A program made the translations under genes and the position numbers. Source: SZAS-79 sp965279075 (GTDB lineage Bacteria; Pseudomonadota; Gammaproteobacteria; Burkholderiales; SG8-39). Taken from it: DNA of 64,000 nucleotides. Below the pieces are notes generated by a model. It made no database searches. It saw nothing but the letters and a program-made list of their open reading frames with translations, and was not told the DNA's origin. Positions 56,427 through 64,000 of the stretch are shown here, piece after piece. The stretch lies in contig CBDIHI010000011.1 of assembly GCA_965279075.1 (NCBI GenBank), positions 372,001-436,000 on the forward strand, read 5' to 3'. The number at the start of each line of letters is the position of its first letter. The stretch's first letter is position 1.

Positions 56427-58090
56427 GCAGATCGGTGCAGGCTGACCTCGTCATTCGCGGCGCCACCGTCTACGACGGGACGGGTGCGCCCGGCCGCGTC
56501 GCGGACGTCGCGATCCGCGACGGGCGTGTCGCGTCCGTCGGCGAATCGGCCGCCGGCCGCGAGACGGTCGACGCCCGCGGCCTCGCGCTGATGCCGGGCA
56601 TCGTCGACCTGCACACGCACTACGACGCGCAGGCCACCTGGGACCCGACGTTGTCGCCGTCGCCGTCCCTCGGCGTCACCACGGCCGTCATGGGCAACTG
56701 CGGGTTCGGCATCGCGCCGTGCCCGGCGGACCGGCGCGACACCATGGTGAAGAACCTGTCCGTGGTCGAGGGCATGGACCTCGACGCGCTGCAGGCCGGC
56801 ACGCGCTGGGAGTTCGAGACCTTCGCCGGGTACATGGACCTGCTGCGACGTACGCACCCCTATGCCAACGTCGGCGTGTTCGCGCAGCACTCGACGATCC
56901 GCACGGCCGTCATGGGCGAGGCTGCCTCGACCGACAGGGCGCCCACCCCGGCGCAGCTCGCGCGCATGCAGGAGGAGGTGCGCACGGCCCTCGGGGCGGG
57001 CGCGATCGGGTTCGCGTCTTCCTTTTCGCCCAACCACAGCGGCCACGGCGGGCTGCCGATGCCCTCGACCATCGCGGGCGACGAAGAGATCCGCGCGCTG
57101 GCCGGCGTGCTGGGCGAGGCGAAGCGCGGCGTCTTCATGATGGCCACCGGCCCGCGCGCGACGCCGGAATTCATGGAGGGCATCGCGGCGGCGAACGGCC
57201 GCCCGGCATTCATCTCCACCGTGCTCACCATGTACAACGAAGCCGACCCCCTGCGCGGCCTCACCTATTACGAGAAGTGCGCGGCGGCGATGCGGCGCGG
57301 GCACGAGGTGTGCATCCAGACCAGCTGCCAGCCCCTGTCGTTCGACTTCACGCTCGAGGACCCGTACCTGCTGCTCACGCACTCGGCGTTCGAGCGTGTG
57401 GCGAAGCGTGGCGACGAGTCGCTCGCCGGCATCTACCGCGACCCGGACTTCAGGCGCCAGTTCCGTGCCGACCTCGCCAACCCGCGGCCCGGCATATTGT
57501 TCTATGGCAACTGGGCCATGGTCGAGGTCGACGGCCGGCGCGTGACCGATATCGCCGCCGAACGCGGCGCCGATCCGCTCGACTGCTTTTTCGATATCGC
57601 GCTGGAGGCGAACCTCGCCACTCGCTTCGTCGCCAAGCTTTTCCAGAACGACGACAAGGGCGTCGCGCCGTTGCTGCGCCACGAGGCGGCCGTCGTCACC
57701 CTGTCGGACGCGGGCGCGCACCTCATTTTCATGTGCGACGCCGGGTTCGGCCTGCATTTCCTGAAGCACTGGGTGCGAGAGACGAAAACCTTCACGCTGG
57801 AGGAGGGCGTACGCAAGCTGACCGGCGACCCCGCCATGCGATATCGAATTCCCGACCGGGGACGCATCGCGCCCGGCGCGTGGGCCGACCTGCTGCTGTT
57901 CGACCCGGCGACCGTCGGGGTGTCCGGGCTCGTCCGGCTGCACGACCTGCCGGGCGGGGGTTCGCGGATGATCAGGAAGCCCGAAGGCGTGGCCGGTGTC
58001 TGGGTGAACGGGGTGAAGGTGTTCGACGGGAAGGACTACGTCAGGATGGAGAAGGGGCCGGGACAGGTGCTGGACCGGTTTGACGCGTAA
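56423..58090 (+). CDS. Amidohydrolase, N-acyl-D-amino-acid deacylase-like
   Basis: A 555-residue metal-dependent hydrolase. LMPGIVDLHTHYDAQATWDP has the HxH metal motif; TTAVMGNCGFGIAPC is typical of D-aminoacylases. VTLSDAGAHLIFMCDAGFG carries the Asp near the barrel end, and GRIAPGAWADLLLFDPATV the C-terminal beta-sandwich strand. Operon with the cupin and Bug genes implies that it hydrolyses an imported N-acyl compound. The start ATG overlaps the Bug stop (ATGA). Confidence 0.88.
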   Translation: MSRSVQADLVIRGATVYDGTGAPGRVADVAIRDGRVASVGESAAGRETVDARGLALMPGIVDLHTHYDAQATWDPTLSPSPSLGVTTAVMGNCGFGIAPCPADRRDTMVKNLSVVEGMDLDALQAGTRWEFETFAGYMDLLRRTHPYANVGVFAQHSTIRTAVMGEAASTDRAPTPAQLARMQEEVRTALGAGAIGFASSFSPNHSGHGGLPMPSTIAGDEEIRALAGVLGEAKRGVFMMATGPRATPEFMEGIAAANGRPAFISTVLTMYNEADPLRGLTYYEKCAAAMRRGHEVCIQTSCQPLSFDFTLEDPYLLLTHSAFERVAKRGDESLAGIYRDPDFRRQFRADLANPRPGILFYGNWAMVEVDGRRVTDIAAERGADPLDCFFDIALEANLATRFVAKLFQNDDKGVAPLLRHEAAVVTLSDAGAHLIFMCDAGFGLHFLKHWVRETKTFTLEEGVRKLTGDPAMRYRIPDRGRIAPGAWADLLLFDPATVGVSGLVRLHDLPGGGSRMIRKPEGVAGVWVNGVKVFDGKDYVRMEKGPGQVLDRFDA

Positions 58091-58140
58091 CCCGGCCGCC
58101 TGCGCCGACATGGGCGCCTGCAGTGATCGACGTTACACAC

Positions 58141-58207
58141 TCTCCTTGTTTTGTGAAATTAACGCTTGCGCGTTCGCGCAAGCAAAGAATTTCACAAAAC
58201 AAGGAGA
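58141..58207. repeat. Long two-part hairpin (20-bp + 9-bp perfect stems)
   Basis: The outer arms 58141-58160 and 58188-58207 are perfect 20-bp reverse complements. Inside, GCTTGCGCG (58164-58172) and CGCGCAAGC (58175-58183) form a second perfect 9-bp stem with a TT loop. Only short unpaired parts (AAC and AAAG) separate the two. The element lies 50 bp past the amidohydrolase stop and 67 bp before the next Bug start. It is AT-rich in the outer arms, unlike the flanks. Confidence 0.85.
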
Positions 58208-58274
58208 TTCGGTTAAAAGCACAATCAAGAGCGCAAAACAAAACCGGCGCAGCCGGTATCGAGGAGACAACGTA

Positions 58275-59231
58275 ATGAAACGATTCTTTGCGGTATTGGC
58301 GGGAGCATTGATTGCTTCCGCGGCCTTCGCGCAGTACCCGTCCAAGCCCATCCGCCTGGTCCTCGCCTTCCCGCCGGGCGGGCCGACCGACATCAACGCG
58401 CGCATCTTCGCGCAGAAGCTCTCGGAGTCGATGAACCAGCAGGTGGTCGTCGACAACAAGCCCGGCGCGGGCGGCAACATCGCGGCGGCGGAGGCGGCGA
58501 AGGCGCCGGCCGACGGGTACACGATCTTCTACAACACGTCGGCGATCTCGATCGCGCCGTCGCTGTACTCGAAGCTCGCGTACGACGTGCAGAAGGACTT
58601 CGCGCCGGTGGCACTGACGGCGACCGTGCCGCTGGTGCTGGTGGTGAACCCGGCGATTCCGGCGAAAACGGTGCCGGAACTGGTGGCCTATGCGAAGGCC
58701 AACGCGGCGAAGATGAACTACGGCTCTTCGGGGTCGGGGACGATCACGCACCTGGCGGGCGCGCTGTTCGCGACGCAGATGGGCCTGAAGATGCAGCACA
58801 TTCCCTACAAGGGCAGCGCGCCGGCGCTGGTGGACGTGGCGGGCGGGCAGACGCAGATGATGATCGACACGATCAACACGGTGCTGCCCTACGTGAAGGA
58901 CAACCGTTTGCGCGCGCTGGCGATCGCTATCCAGCGGCGTTCAGCGGCGCTGCCCGACGTGCCCACGCTCGAGGAGGCGGCGAACCTGCCGGGCTTCGAG
59001 ATGAGCGCCTGGCAGGGGATCGTGGTGCCGTCGGCGACGCCGAAGGAGGTCGTCGCGAGGCTGAACGCGGAAGTGAACAAGGCGGTGCAGAACGCTGACC
59101 TGCGCCAGCGCCTCGCGACTCAGGGCGCCGAGCCGCTCGGCGGCACGAGCGAGCAGTATGCGGAATATATCCGTACGGAACTTGTTCGCTGGACGAAGGT
59201 CGTAAGGGAGTCCGGCGCCCGCGCGGACTGA
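58275..59231 (+). CDS. Bug/TctC-family solute-binding protein
   Basis: A 318-residue protein. The signal peptide MKRFFAVLAGALIASAAFAQ is followed by YPSKPIRLVLAFPPGGPTDINAR. YGSSGSGTITHLAGALFATQMG is the second loop. The ATG at 58275 is chosen because CGAGGAGAC lies 8 nt upstream; the frame is open further up but runs through the long hairpin. A smaller hairpin (ACCGGC-GCA-GCCGGT, 58243-58257) also lies in the leader, so the mRNA start region is highly structured. Confidence 0.92.
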   Translation: MKRFFAVLAGALIASAAFAQYPSKPIRLVLAFPPGGPTDINARIFAQKLSESMNQQVVVDNKPGAGGNIAAAEAAKAPADGYTIFYNTSAISIAPSLYSKLAYDVQKDFAPVALTATVPLVLVVNPAIPAKTVPELVAYAKANAAKMNYGSSGSGTITHLAGALFATQMGLKMQHIPYKGSAPALVDVAGGQTQMMIDTINTVLPYVKDNRLRALAIAIQRRSAALPDVPTLEEAANLPGFEMSAWQGIVVPSATPKEVVARLNAEVNKAVQNADLRQRLATQGAEPLGGTSEQYAEYIRTELVRWTKVVRESGARAD

Positions 59232-59297
59232 AGCCATGTCCTGGCTTCGGTTCCTTGCGGGTTTCGGCATTCACAAGCCGTTAACAAGGAATCGAAA

Positions 59298-60125
59298 ATG
59301 AATTTCGCAAGGCTCTTCAAGGCTGCAACCATTGCGGCTTCCCTCGCCTCATTTACCCACACCGCCTTTGCGGGCACCACGCCTTCCGAGGCGGCCATCA
59401 AGGAACTCTCGCCGACCGGCACGTTGCGTGTCGCCGTCGCCATCGGTGCTTCGCCCACGGCGTTTCGCGCCGTGCGCGACCCGGCCACGGGCACGCCGCG
59501 CGGCGTCACGGTCGACCTCGCCACCGCGCTCGCGCAGAAGCTCGGCGTGCAGCTGCAGCTCGTGCCCTTCGGCAATTCGGGCGCCATCGCCGACGCGGCG
59601 GCCGCAGGGGCCTGGGACGTGGCCTTCCTGCCGGCCGACGTGGATCGCGCCAGGCGGCTCGACTTCAGCCCGCCTTACGTGCTGTTCGAGAGTTCGTTTC
59701 TGGTGAGGCAGGGCGCGGGCATCCGCGGCATCGACCAGGTGGACCGCGCGGGTGTGCGGGTGGGTGCGCTGGCCAGGAGCACGACGATCCAGACCGCGAG
59801 CCGCAGCCTCAGGAAGGCGACCGTGGTCCCGTTCGGCAGCGAACCCGAACTGCTCGCCGCCTTGCGCGCCTCGAAAGTGGATGCGGCGGCGATGGGTCGT
59901 GAATCGCTCGAGGCACTGGCGGCGAAGCTGCCCGGGTCGCGGATCCTGGAGGGCAGCTACCATTCGCTGGGCGTGGCCGCGGCCGTCCGCAAGGACCGTC
60001 CCGAGGCGCTCGCCTACCTGGGCGAGTTCATCGAGGAACAGAAAGCGACCGGGGCGCTGCGCCAGTCGCTCGACGCCGCGGGCGTGCGCGCCGGCGTGAT
60101 CGCGCCGGCGGTATCCGGGAAGTAG
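59298..60125 (+). CDS. Amino-acid-type (SBP_bac_3) periplasmic binding protein
   Basis: A 275-residue protein with a signal peptide (to AFAG). LSPTGTLRVAVAIGASPTAFRAVRDPATGTPRGVTVDLATALAQKLG is the family start, and WDVAFLPADVDRARRLDFSPPYVLFESSFLV the ligand-cleft region. ABC partners are missing. It lies 66 bp after the Bug gene with its own AAGGAAT site, so it may be the last gene of the transcript. A lipobox is absent. Confidence 0.87.
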   Translation: MNFARLFKAATIAASLASFTHTAFAGTTPSEAAIKELSPTGTLRVAVAIGASPTAFRAVRDPATGTPRGVTVDLATALAQKLGVQLQLVPFGNSGAIADAAAAGAWDVAFLPADVDRARRLDFSPPYVLFESSFLVRQGAGIRGIDQVDRAGVRVGALARSTTIQTASRSLRKATVVPFGSEPELLAALRASKVDAAAMGRESLEALAAKLPGSRILEGSYHSLGVAAAVRKDRPEALAYLGEFIEEQKATGALRQSLDAAGVRAGVIAPAVSGK

Positions 60126-60132
60126 GCGCGGG

Positions 60133-60159
60133 GCAGGTCAGCCGCTGCCGGGGACCTGC
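60133..60159. terminator. Hairpin between convergent genes
   Basis: GCAGGTC (60133-60139) and GACCTGC (60153-60159) are perfect 7-bp arms with a 13-nt loop, 7 bp past the stop of the binding-protein gene and before the convergent phnN stop. No T-run, so a weak terminator at most. Confidence 0.4.
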
Positions 60160-60188
60160 ATCGTGCCTGGGAAGGGTGACGGGTGCCC

Positions 60189-60728
60189 CTATTGCAGCAG
60201 GGACAAGAGTTGCCCGCCTGCGATCGGGAGATCGCCATCGTTACGAATCTCCGTGGTCTTTACGCCTTCGGGCAGCGCCAGCGCCGGGGCGCGCTCGAGG
60301 CGCGCGCGAATCGACACTGCGTCTTCCCTTCCGCGCCCGGCCAACCGGCGCGCGAGGGTTTCCGCAGAGGCGGTGACGAGCACCACCTCGAGCTCCGGAA
60401 ATGCGACGAGCGCCTCGGGCAGGTTCGCACGCGAACCGCTCACCACCACGGTGCGGCCCGACTCCAGCCACTGGAGAATGTCCCGCCCGATCCCGTACGC
60501 GAGGCTGTTCGCGCGCCAGTGCAGCGCGAATGCCCCGGCCGCGAGCAGGGTTTCGAATTCCGCCGCGCTTGCCGGGATGTGGTCTTCGCCGGGCCCTGGG
60601 GGGCGCGTGATCGTGCGCCGTGCGAACAAGACGTTCGCATCAGGCGGCAGCCGCGAGCGAGCGTAGTCGATCACGCTGTCCTTGCCGGCGCCAGAGGGCC
60701 CGGCCACGTAGAGGAGGCGGCCTTTCAT
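60189..60728 (-). CDS. phnN: Ribose 1,5-bisphosphate phosphokinase
   Basis: A 179-residue P-loop kinase. LLYVAGPSGAGKDSVID is the Walker A, RRTITRPPGPGEDHIPAS and FALHWRANSLAYGIG are the guanylate-kinase-like regions typical of PhnN. It makes PRPP from ribose 1,5-bisphosphate. No other phn genes are in the window, so it may act as a stand-alone PRPP source. The ATG at 60728 is chosen since the motif begins six residues in; the longer frame has no support. Confidence 0.9.
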   Translation of the reverse strand: MKGRLLYVAGPSGAGKDSVIDYARSRLPPDANVLFARRTITRPPGPGEDHIPASAAEFETLLAAGAFALHWRANSLAYGIGRDILQWLESGRTVVVSGSRANLPEALVAFPELEVVLVTASAETLARRLAGRGREDAVSIRARLERAPALALPEGVKTTEIRNDGDLPIAGGQLLSLLQ

Positions 60729-60765
60729 CGGGGAGCATTTTACGGCGCGTAGAATCGCAGCGCCC

Positions 60766-63279
60766 ATGACACTTACGTTGCAGCTGTTCGCGCTGGTCAA
60801 TGCGCGCTTCGCCCACCAGCGCGGCCGCGCGCTGCTGTCGGCCGCCGGTATCGCACTCGGCGTGGCGCTCGGGTTCGCCGTGCATCTCGTGAACGGCGCG
60901 GCGCTGAACGAGTTCTCGCTCGCAGTGCGCTCGATGGCCGGGGTGGCCGACCTCGAAGTGCGCGGGCCCGGCAGCGGGTTTGCGGAGTCCCTCTACCCCG
61001 CGATCGCGCGCCTGCCCGGGATCGCGGTGGCGAGCCCCATGCTCGACCTGGAGGCCGCGCTTGCCGACCGTCCCCCCGGCGCGCGGGGGGCGCTGCGGCT
61101 GATCGGCGTGGACCCGATGCGCGCGGCCGGGCTCCAGCCCGTCCTGTTCGCCGACGACCCACAGAGGATGTTCGCGCTGATGGCGCCCGATGCGGTGATG
61201 CTCTCCCCGGGCGCGGCGCAGGCGCTCGGGCTCAAGGCCGGGGACAGGCTCGCGCTGCTGGCGGGGCTCGATCGCGTGGAACTCGAGGTCGCCGGGATCG
61301 TGCCAGGCCTGCGCGGCAGTGCGGCCCTCGCCGACATCGCGACGCTGCAATGGCGCCTGGGGCGGCTCGGCAGCCTCAACCGCATCGACTTGCGCCTCGC
61401 GCCGGGCGCGGATGCCGCCGCAACCCGCGCCGGTGTCGCGGCCCTGCTGCCGCCGGGCGCCTACGTTGCGGAGGTCGCCGAACTCGAGGAGCAGGGCGCG
61501 AACCTGTCGCGGGCCTACCGGGTGAACCTCAACGTGCTTGCGATGGTGGCGCTGTTCACCGGCGGTTTCCTCGTGTTCTCGGCGCAGGCGCTGGAGGTGG
61601 CGCGGCGACGCACCGAACACGGGCTGCTGCGCGTCATGGGCCTGACGCGGCGCGGCGTGGTGCAGCTGGTGCTGGCAGAGGCTGCGCTGGTCGGTGCCAT
61701 TGGCAGCGCCGCAGGTCTTGCGCTCGGCTATGCGCTTGCGCGGATCGCGGTGCGCGCGGCCGGCGGGGACCTCGGCGCCGGCATGTTCCGCGGCGTGACG
61801 CCCGAGGTGGTGTTCCCGGTCGGGGCGGCAAGCCTGTTCTTCGCCGCGGGGATGGTCATCGCGCTGGTCGCCGCGGCGCTGCCGGCATTCGACGCGGCGG
61901 GCGCGGCGCCGGCCCGGGCGCTGAAGAGCGGCGACGAGCAGCGCATGTTCGGCCGGATCGTGTCGGTATGGCCTGGGCTCGCGATGGGTGCGGCGGGCGC
62001 GGTGCTCGCGCAGCTCGGCCCGGTCGGCGGCATTCCCGTGTTCGGCTACGCGGCGATCGCGCTGATCCTCGTCGGCGGCATCCTGCTGATGCCGGCCGCG
62101 CTCGGCGCGCTGCTCGGGCTTGCCGGATTCCCGCACTCTGTGCCGCTCGGGCTTGCGCTCGCGCAGCTGCGCGGTGCGCCGGGGCAGGCGATGGTGAGCC
62201 TGTCCGCGATCGTGGCCAGTTTCGCGCTTATGGTGGCGATGGCGATCATGGTGGCGTCGTTTCGCCAGTCGGTCGACCAGTGGCTGGGCGCGGTGCTGCC
62301 GGCGGACTATTACTTTCGAACTTCGCACGCGGGCGACACCGCGTACCTGGATCCCGGCATGGAGGCGCGCGTGCGCGCGCTCCCAGGGGTGGCGCGCGTC
62401 GAGTTCCTGCGCGGCGACCGGCTTTCGCTCGATCCCGCGCGCCCGGCCGTGGCGCTGATCGCCCGCGACCTGCCTTCGGGCGCGGAAAAGTCGCTGCCGC
62501 TGCTGGGTGCCGCTTATCCGCGCAAGGCCGGGGACCCGCCGGCCGCGTGGGTCAGCGAAGCCGTCGCAGAGCTCTACGGATACCGGCCCGGGACCATCGC
62601 CACGCTTCCCCTCGGCGGGCAACGGCGCGAGTTCCTCGTCGCGGGCGTGTGGCGGGACTATGCGCGGCAGCACGGCACCATCGTCATCGATCGCGCCGAC
62701 TACCTGCGGCTCACCGGCGACGCTCGCGTCAACGACGGGGCGTTGTGGCTGGAGCCGGGCGTGGGCGTGGCGGCGATCGAGGCCGCGCTGCGCGCGCTGC
62801 CGGGCGGCGCGGCGCTCGACATGGCCGGGCCGGGGGAGATCCGCGCGACTTCGCTGCGCGTGTTCGACCGCAGCTTCGCGGTGACCTACGCGCTCGAGGC
62901 GGTGGCCGTGCTGGTCGGGTTGTTCGGGCTCTCGTCGAGCCTGGGCGCGATCGTACTCGCGAGGAAGCGCGAGTTCGGCATGCTGCGGCACATCGGCATG
63001 ACTCGGCGGGAGATCGGCGTGATGCTCGCCTGCGAGGGCGGGCTGCTCGCGGCGTTCGGCGCGGCGGCGGGCCTCGCGGTCGGCGGCGTGATCGGGTTCA
63101 TCCTGATCCACGTCGTGAACCGGCAGTCGTTCAACTGGGGCATGGAACTGCATCCGCCCTATGGCTTGCTTGCGATGCTGGCCCTGGCGATGGTCGCGCT
63201 CGCGGTGGTCACGGCCTTCTTCTCCGGACGCGAGGCGATGGGCATGGGGCCCGTGCGCGCCGTCAGGGAGGACTGGTGA
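60766..63279 (+). CDS. ABC transporter permease, FtsX/MacB family
   Basis: An 837-residue permease. A first membrane helix (AGIALGVALGFAVHLV) precedes a large extracytoplasmic domain. A helix cluster near residues 258-390 is the first FtsX domain, another cluster of helices and periplasmic domain follow, and the last three helices after about residue 700 form a second FtsX domain (LARKREFGMLRHIGMTRREIG). Such ten-helix permeases export lipids or lipoproteins. No ATPase gene is upstream within the window. TAGAAT lies 10 nt before the ATG and no ribosome-binding site is visible, so the leader may be very short. Confidence 0.85.
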   Translation: MTLTLQLFALVNARFAHQRGRALLSAAGIALGVALGFAVHLVNGAALNEFSLAVRSMAGVADLEVRGPGSGFAESLYPAIARLPGIAVASPMLDLEAALADRPPGARGALRLIGVDPMRAAGLQPVLFADDPQRMFALMAPDAVMLSPGAAQALGLKAGDRLALLAGLDRVELEVAGIVPGLRGSAALADIATLQWRLGRLGSLNRIDLRLAPGADAAATRAGVAALLPPGAYVAEVAELEEQGANLSRAYRVNLNVLAMVALFTGGFLVFSAQALEVARRRTEHGLLRVMGLTRRGVVQLVLAEAALVGAIGSAAGLALGYALARIAVRAAGGDLGAGMFRGVTPEVVFPVGAASLFFAAGMVIALVAAALPAFDAAGAAPARALKSGDEQRMFGRIVSVWPGLAMGAAGAVLAQLGPVGGIPVFGYAAIALILVGGILLMPAALGALLGLAGFPHSVPLGLALAQLRGAPGQAMVSLSAIVASFALMVAMAIMVASFRQSVDQWLGAVLPADYYFRTSHAGDTAYLDPGMEARVRALPGVARVEFLRGDRLSLDPARPAVALIARDLPSGAEKSLPLLGAAYPRKAGDPPAAWVSEAVAELYGYRPGTIATLPLGGQRREFLVAGVWRDYARQHGTIVIDRADYLRLTGDARVNDGALWLEPGVGVAAIEAALRALPGGAALDMAGPGEIRATSLRVFDRSFAVTYALEAVAVLVGLFGLSSSLGAIVLARKREFGMLRHIGMTRREIGVMLACEGGLLAAFGAAAGLAVGGVIGFILIHVVNRQSFNWGMELHPPYGLLAMLALAMVALAVVTAFFSGREAMGMGPVRAVREDW

Positions 63280-64000
63280 AACGCAGGGCCTTCATCGGTG
63301 CGCTGGGCGCGCTGGCGGTCCGGCCCGCGTGGCCGGCCGGTGTGAGCTATCCCGCCGTGAAGCCGGGATACGCGTTGGCGTTTCCCCGCGACCACGGCGC
63401 CCACCCGGACTTCCGCACCGAGTGGTGGTACGCGACCGGCTGGTTGAGGGGAAAAAGCGAAGTGGAGTTCGGCTTCCAAGTCACTTTTTTCCGCACGCGC
63501 ACGCCGTACGCGGGGGACAACCCGAGCGCCTTCGCGCCGCGGCAGGTGATCCTCGCGCATGCGGCGCTGGCCGATCCGCGGGCAGGCCGGCTGCGTCACG
63601 ACCAGCGTGCAGCGCGCGCGGCGCTCGGTGTCGCGGGCGCCGACGAAGGCACCACGCGCCTATGGGTGGACGACTGGCGGCTGGCGCTTGAGGGCCGGCG
63701 CTATCACGCCCGGATTCCCGCGCGCGACTTCGCGCTGGACCTCGCGTTCTCGACCGATGCACCGCCGCTGCTGCAGGGCGTGAACGGCTACAGCCGCAAG
63801 GGCCCCCGCGAGGACCAGGCGAGCTATTACTACAGCCGCCCGGCGCTGGCGGTGGAAGGATCCATCGAACGTGGGGCGGGGAGCGAGACGGTCACCGGAC
63901 TCGCGTGGCTCGACCACGAATGGTCGAGCGAATACCTCGCATCGGGGGCCGCGGGCTGGGACTGGATCGGCATCAACCTCGAAGGCGGCGGCGCATTGAT
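63276..64000 (+). CDS. Lipocalin-like/CrtC-AttH family protein (partial, 3' end outside the window)
   Basis: Starts with GTG at 63276, overlapping the permease stop. The N-terminus KRRAFIGALGALAV is a possible Tat signal (RR-x-F). TEWWYATGWLRGKSEVEFGFQVTFFRTR and WLDHEWSSEYLASGAAGWDWIGINL are signatures of the CrtC/AttH lipocalin-like family. Genes of this type commonly follow FtsX-type permeases, consistent with lipid or small-molecule handling in the periplasm. At least 241 residues are present. Confidence 0.85.
   Translation, partial: MKRRAFIGALGALAVRPAWPAGVSYPAVKPGYALAFPRDHGAHPDFRTEWWYATGWLRGKSEVEFGFQVTFFRTRTPYAGDNPSAFAPRQVILAHAALADPRAGRLRHDQRAARAALGVAGADEGTTRLWVDDWRLALEGRRYHARIPARDFALDLAFSTDAPPLLQGVNGYSRKGPREDQASYYYSRPALAVEGSIERGAGSETVTGLAWLDHEWSSEYLASGAAGWDWIGINLEGGGAL

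Noticed and set aside
1..64000. tRNA genes, IS elements, phage genes and integrase genes
   Set aside because: None recognised by eye in the gaps or reading frames. Most gaps are under 200 bp and hold no cloverleaf-like sequence or terminal inverted repeats with a transposase.

Overview
High-GC chromosomal segment, most likely from a betaproteobacterium of the Burkholderiales type. The main reason is nine periplasmic Bug/TctC-family solute-binding proteins in 64 kb, none with TctA/TctB membrane partners. Supporting signs are an intracellular PHB depolymerase, many CaiB/crotonase/acyl-CoA ligase catabolic genes and a GlnRS. No rRNA, tRNA, IS element or CRISPR array was seen.

Layout. 1-2.5 kb is a patch of toxin-antitoxin-like genes (nucleotidyltransferase, VapBC-type pair, lone PIN protein), with three perfect inverted repeats between them. 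2.5-6.2 kb is a leftward CoA catabolic operon (CaiB transferase, crotonase, Bug, SDR). 6.3-9.3 kb holds a TPR protein, a membrane protein and a five-haem cytochrome c. 9.4-12.9 kb has a cupin, a GST and phaZ; GST and phaZ diverge from a region with two sigma-54-like promoters, and a nucleotide-sugar-epimerase-like gene follows. 12.9-17.5 kb carries a membrane-anchored TAXI protein, a Bug and pobA, divergent from another Bug. 17.5-21.1 kb has two tandem secreted paralogues, a membrane adenylate/guanylate cyclase and a lipoprotein. 21.1-28.5 kb is a long leftward aromatic-catabolism cluster: enoyl-CoA hydratase, acyl/aryl-CoA ligase, two Bugs, amidohydrolase and a LigAB-type extradiol dioxygenase. 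28.6-37.5 kb has a GDPD, small proteins, a cyclase-FHA protein behind a perfect FNR box, MFS, DUF1499, AKR, two Bugs and an LprI-like protein.

37.6-40.7 kb is the most unusual part: an AT-richer islet of unknown genes. It carries two sites with the exact RYYYAAC...GTTRRRY boundaries of integron attC sites, each overlapping the stop codon of the gene before it. I read it as an integrase-less gene-cassette array (CALIN) with HEPN-like and YfbU-family cargo.

40.7-49.3 kb has a PrpF-like/DUF1499/CoA-ligase operon, an atypical SDR, a candidate ~110-nt small RNA with a near-consensus promoter and a strong terminator next to a MarR-like gene, then a leftward operon of intradiol dioxygenase, MFS, GST and DUF1330. 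49.4-54.6 kb holds glnS, a universal stress protein, an Ala/Thr/Pro-repeat secreted protein and a LytTR two-component system with a 2TM protein. 54.7-64 kb holds a cupin, Bug, D-aminoacylase-like amidohydrolase, a very long perfect hairpin, another Bug, an amino-acid-type binding protein, phnN, an FtsX-type permease and the start of a lipocalin/CrtC-like gene.

The catabolic modules repeat one plan: a Bug protein, a CoA-activating or hydrolytic enzyme, and a ring-cleaving or ring-hydroxylating enzyme. This suggests a soil or groundwater organism that uses many aromatic and organic acids.
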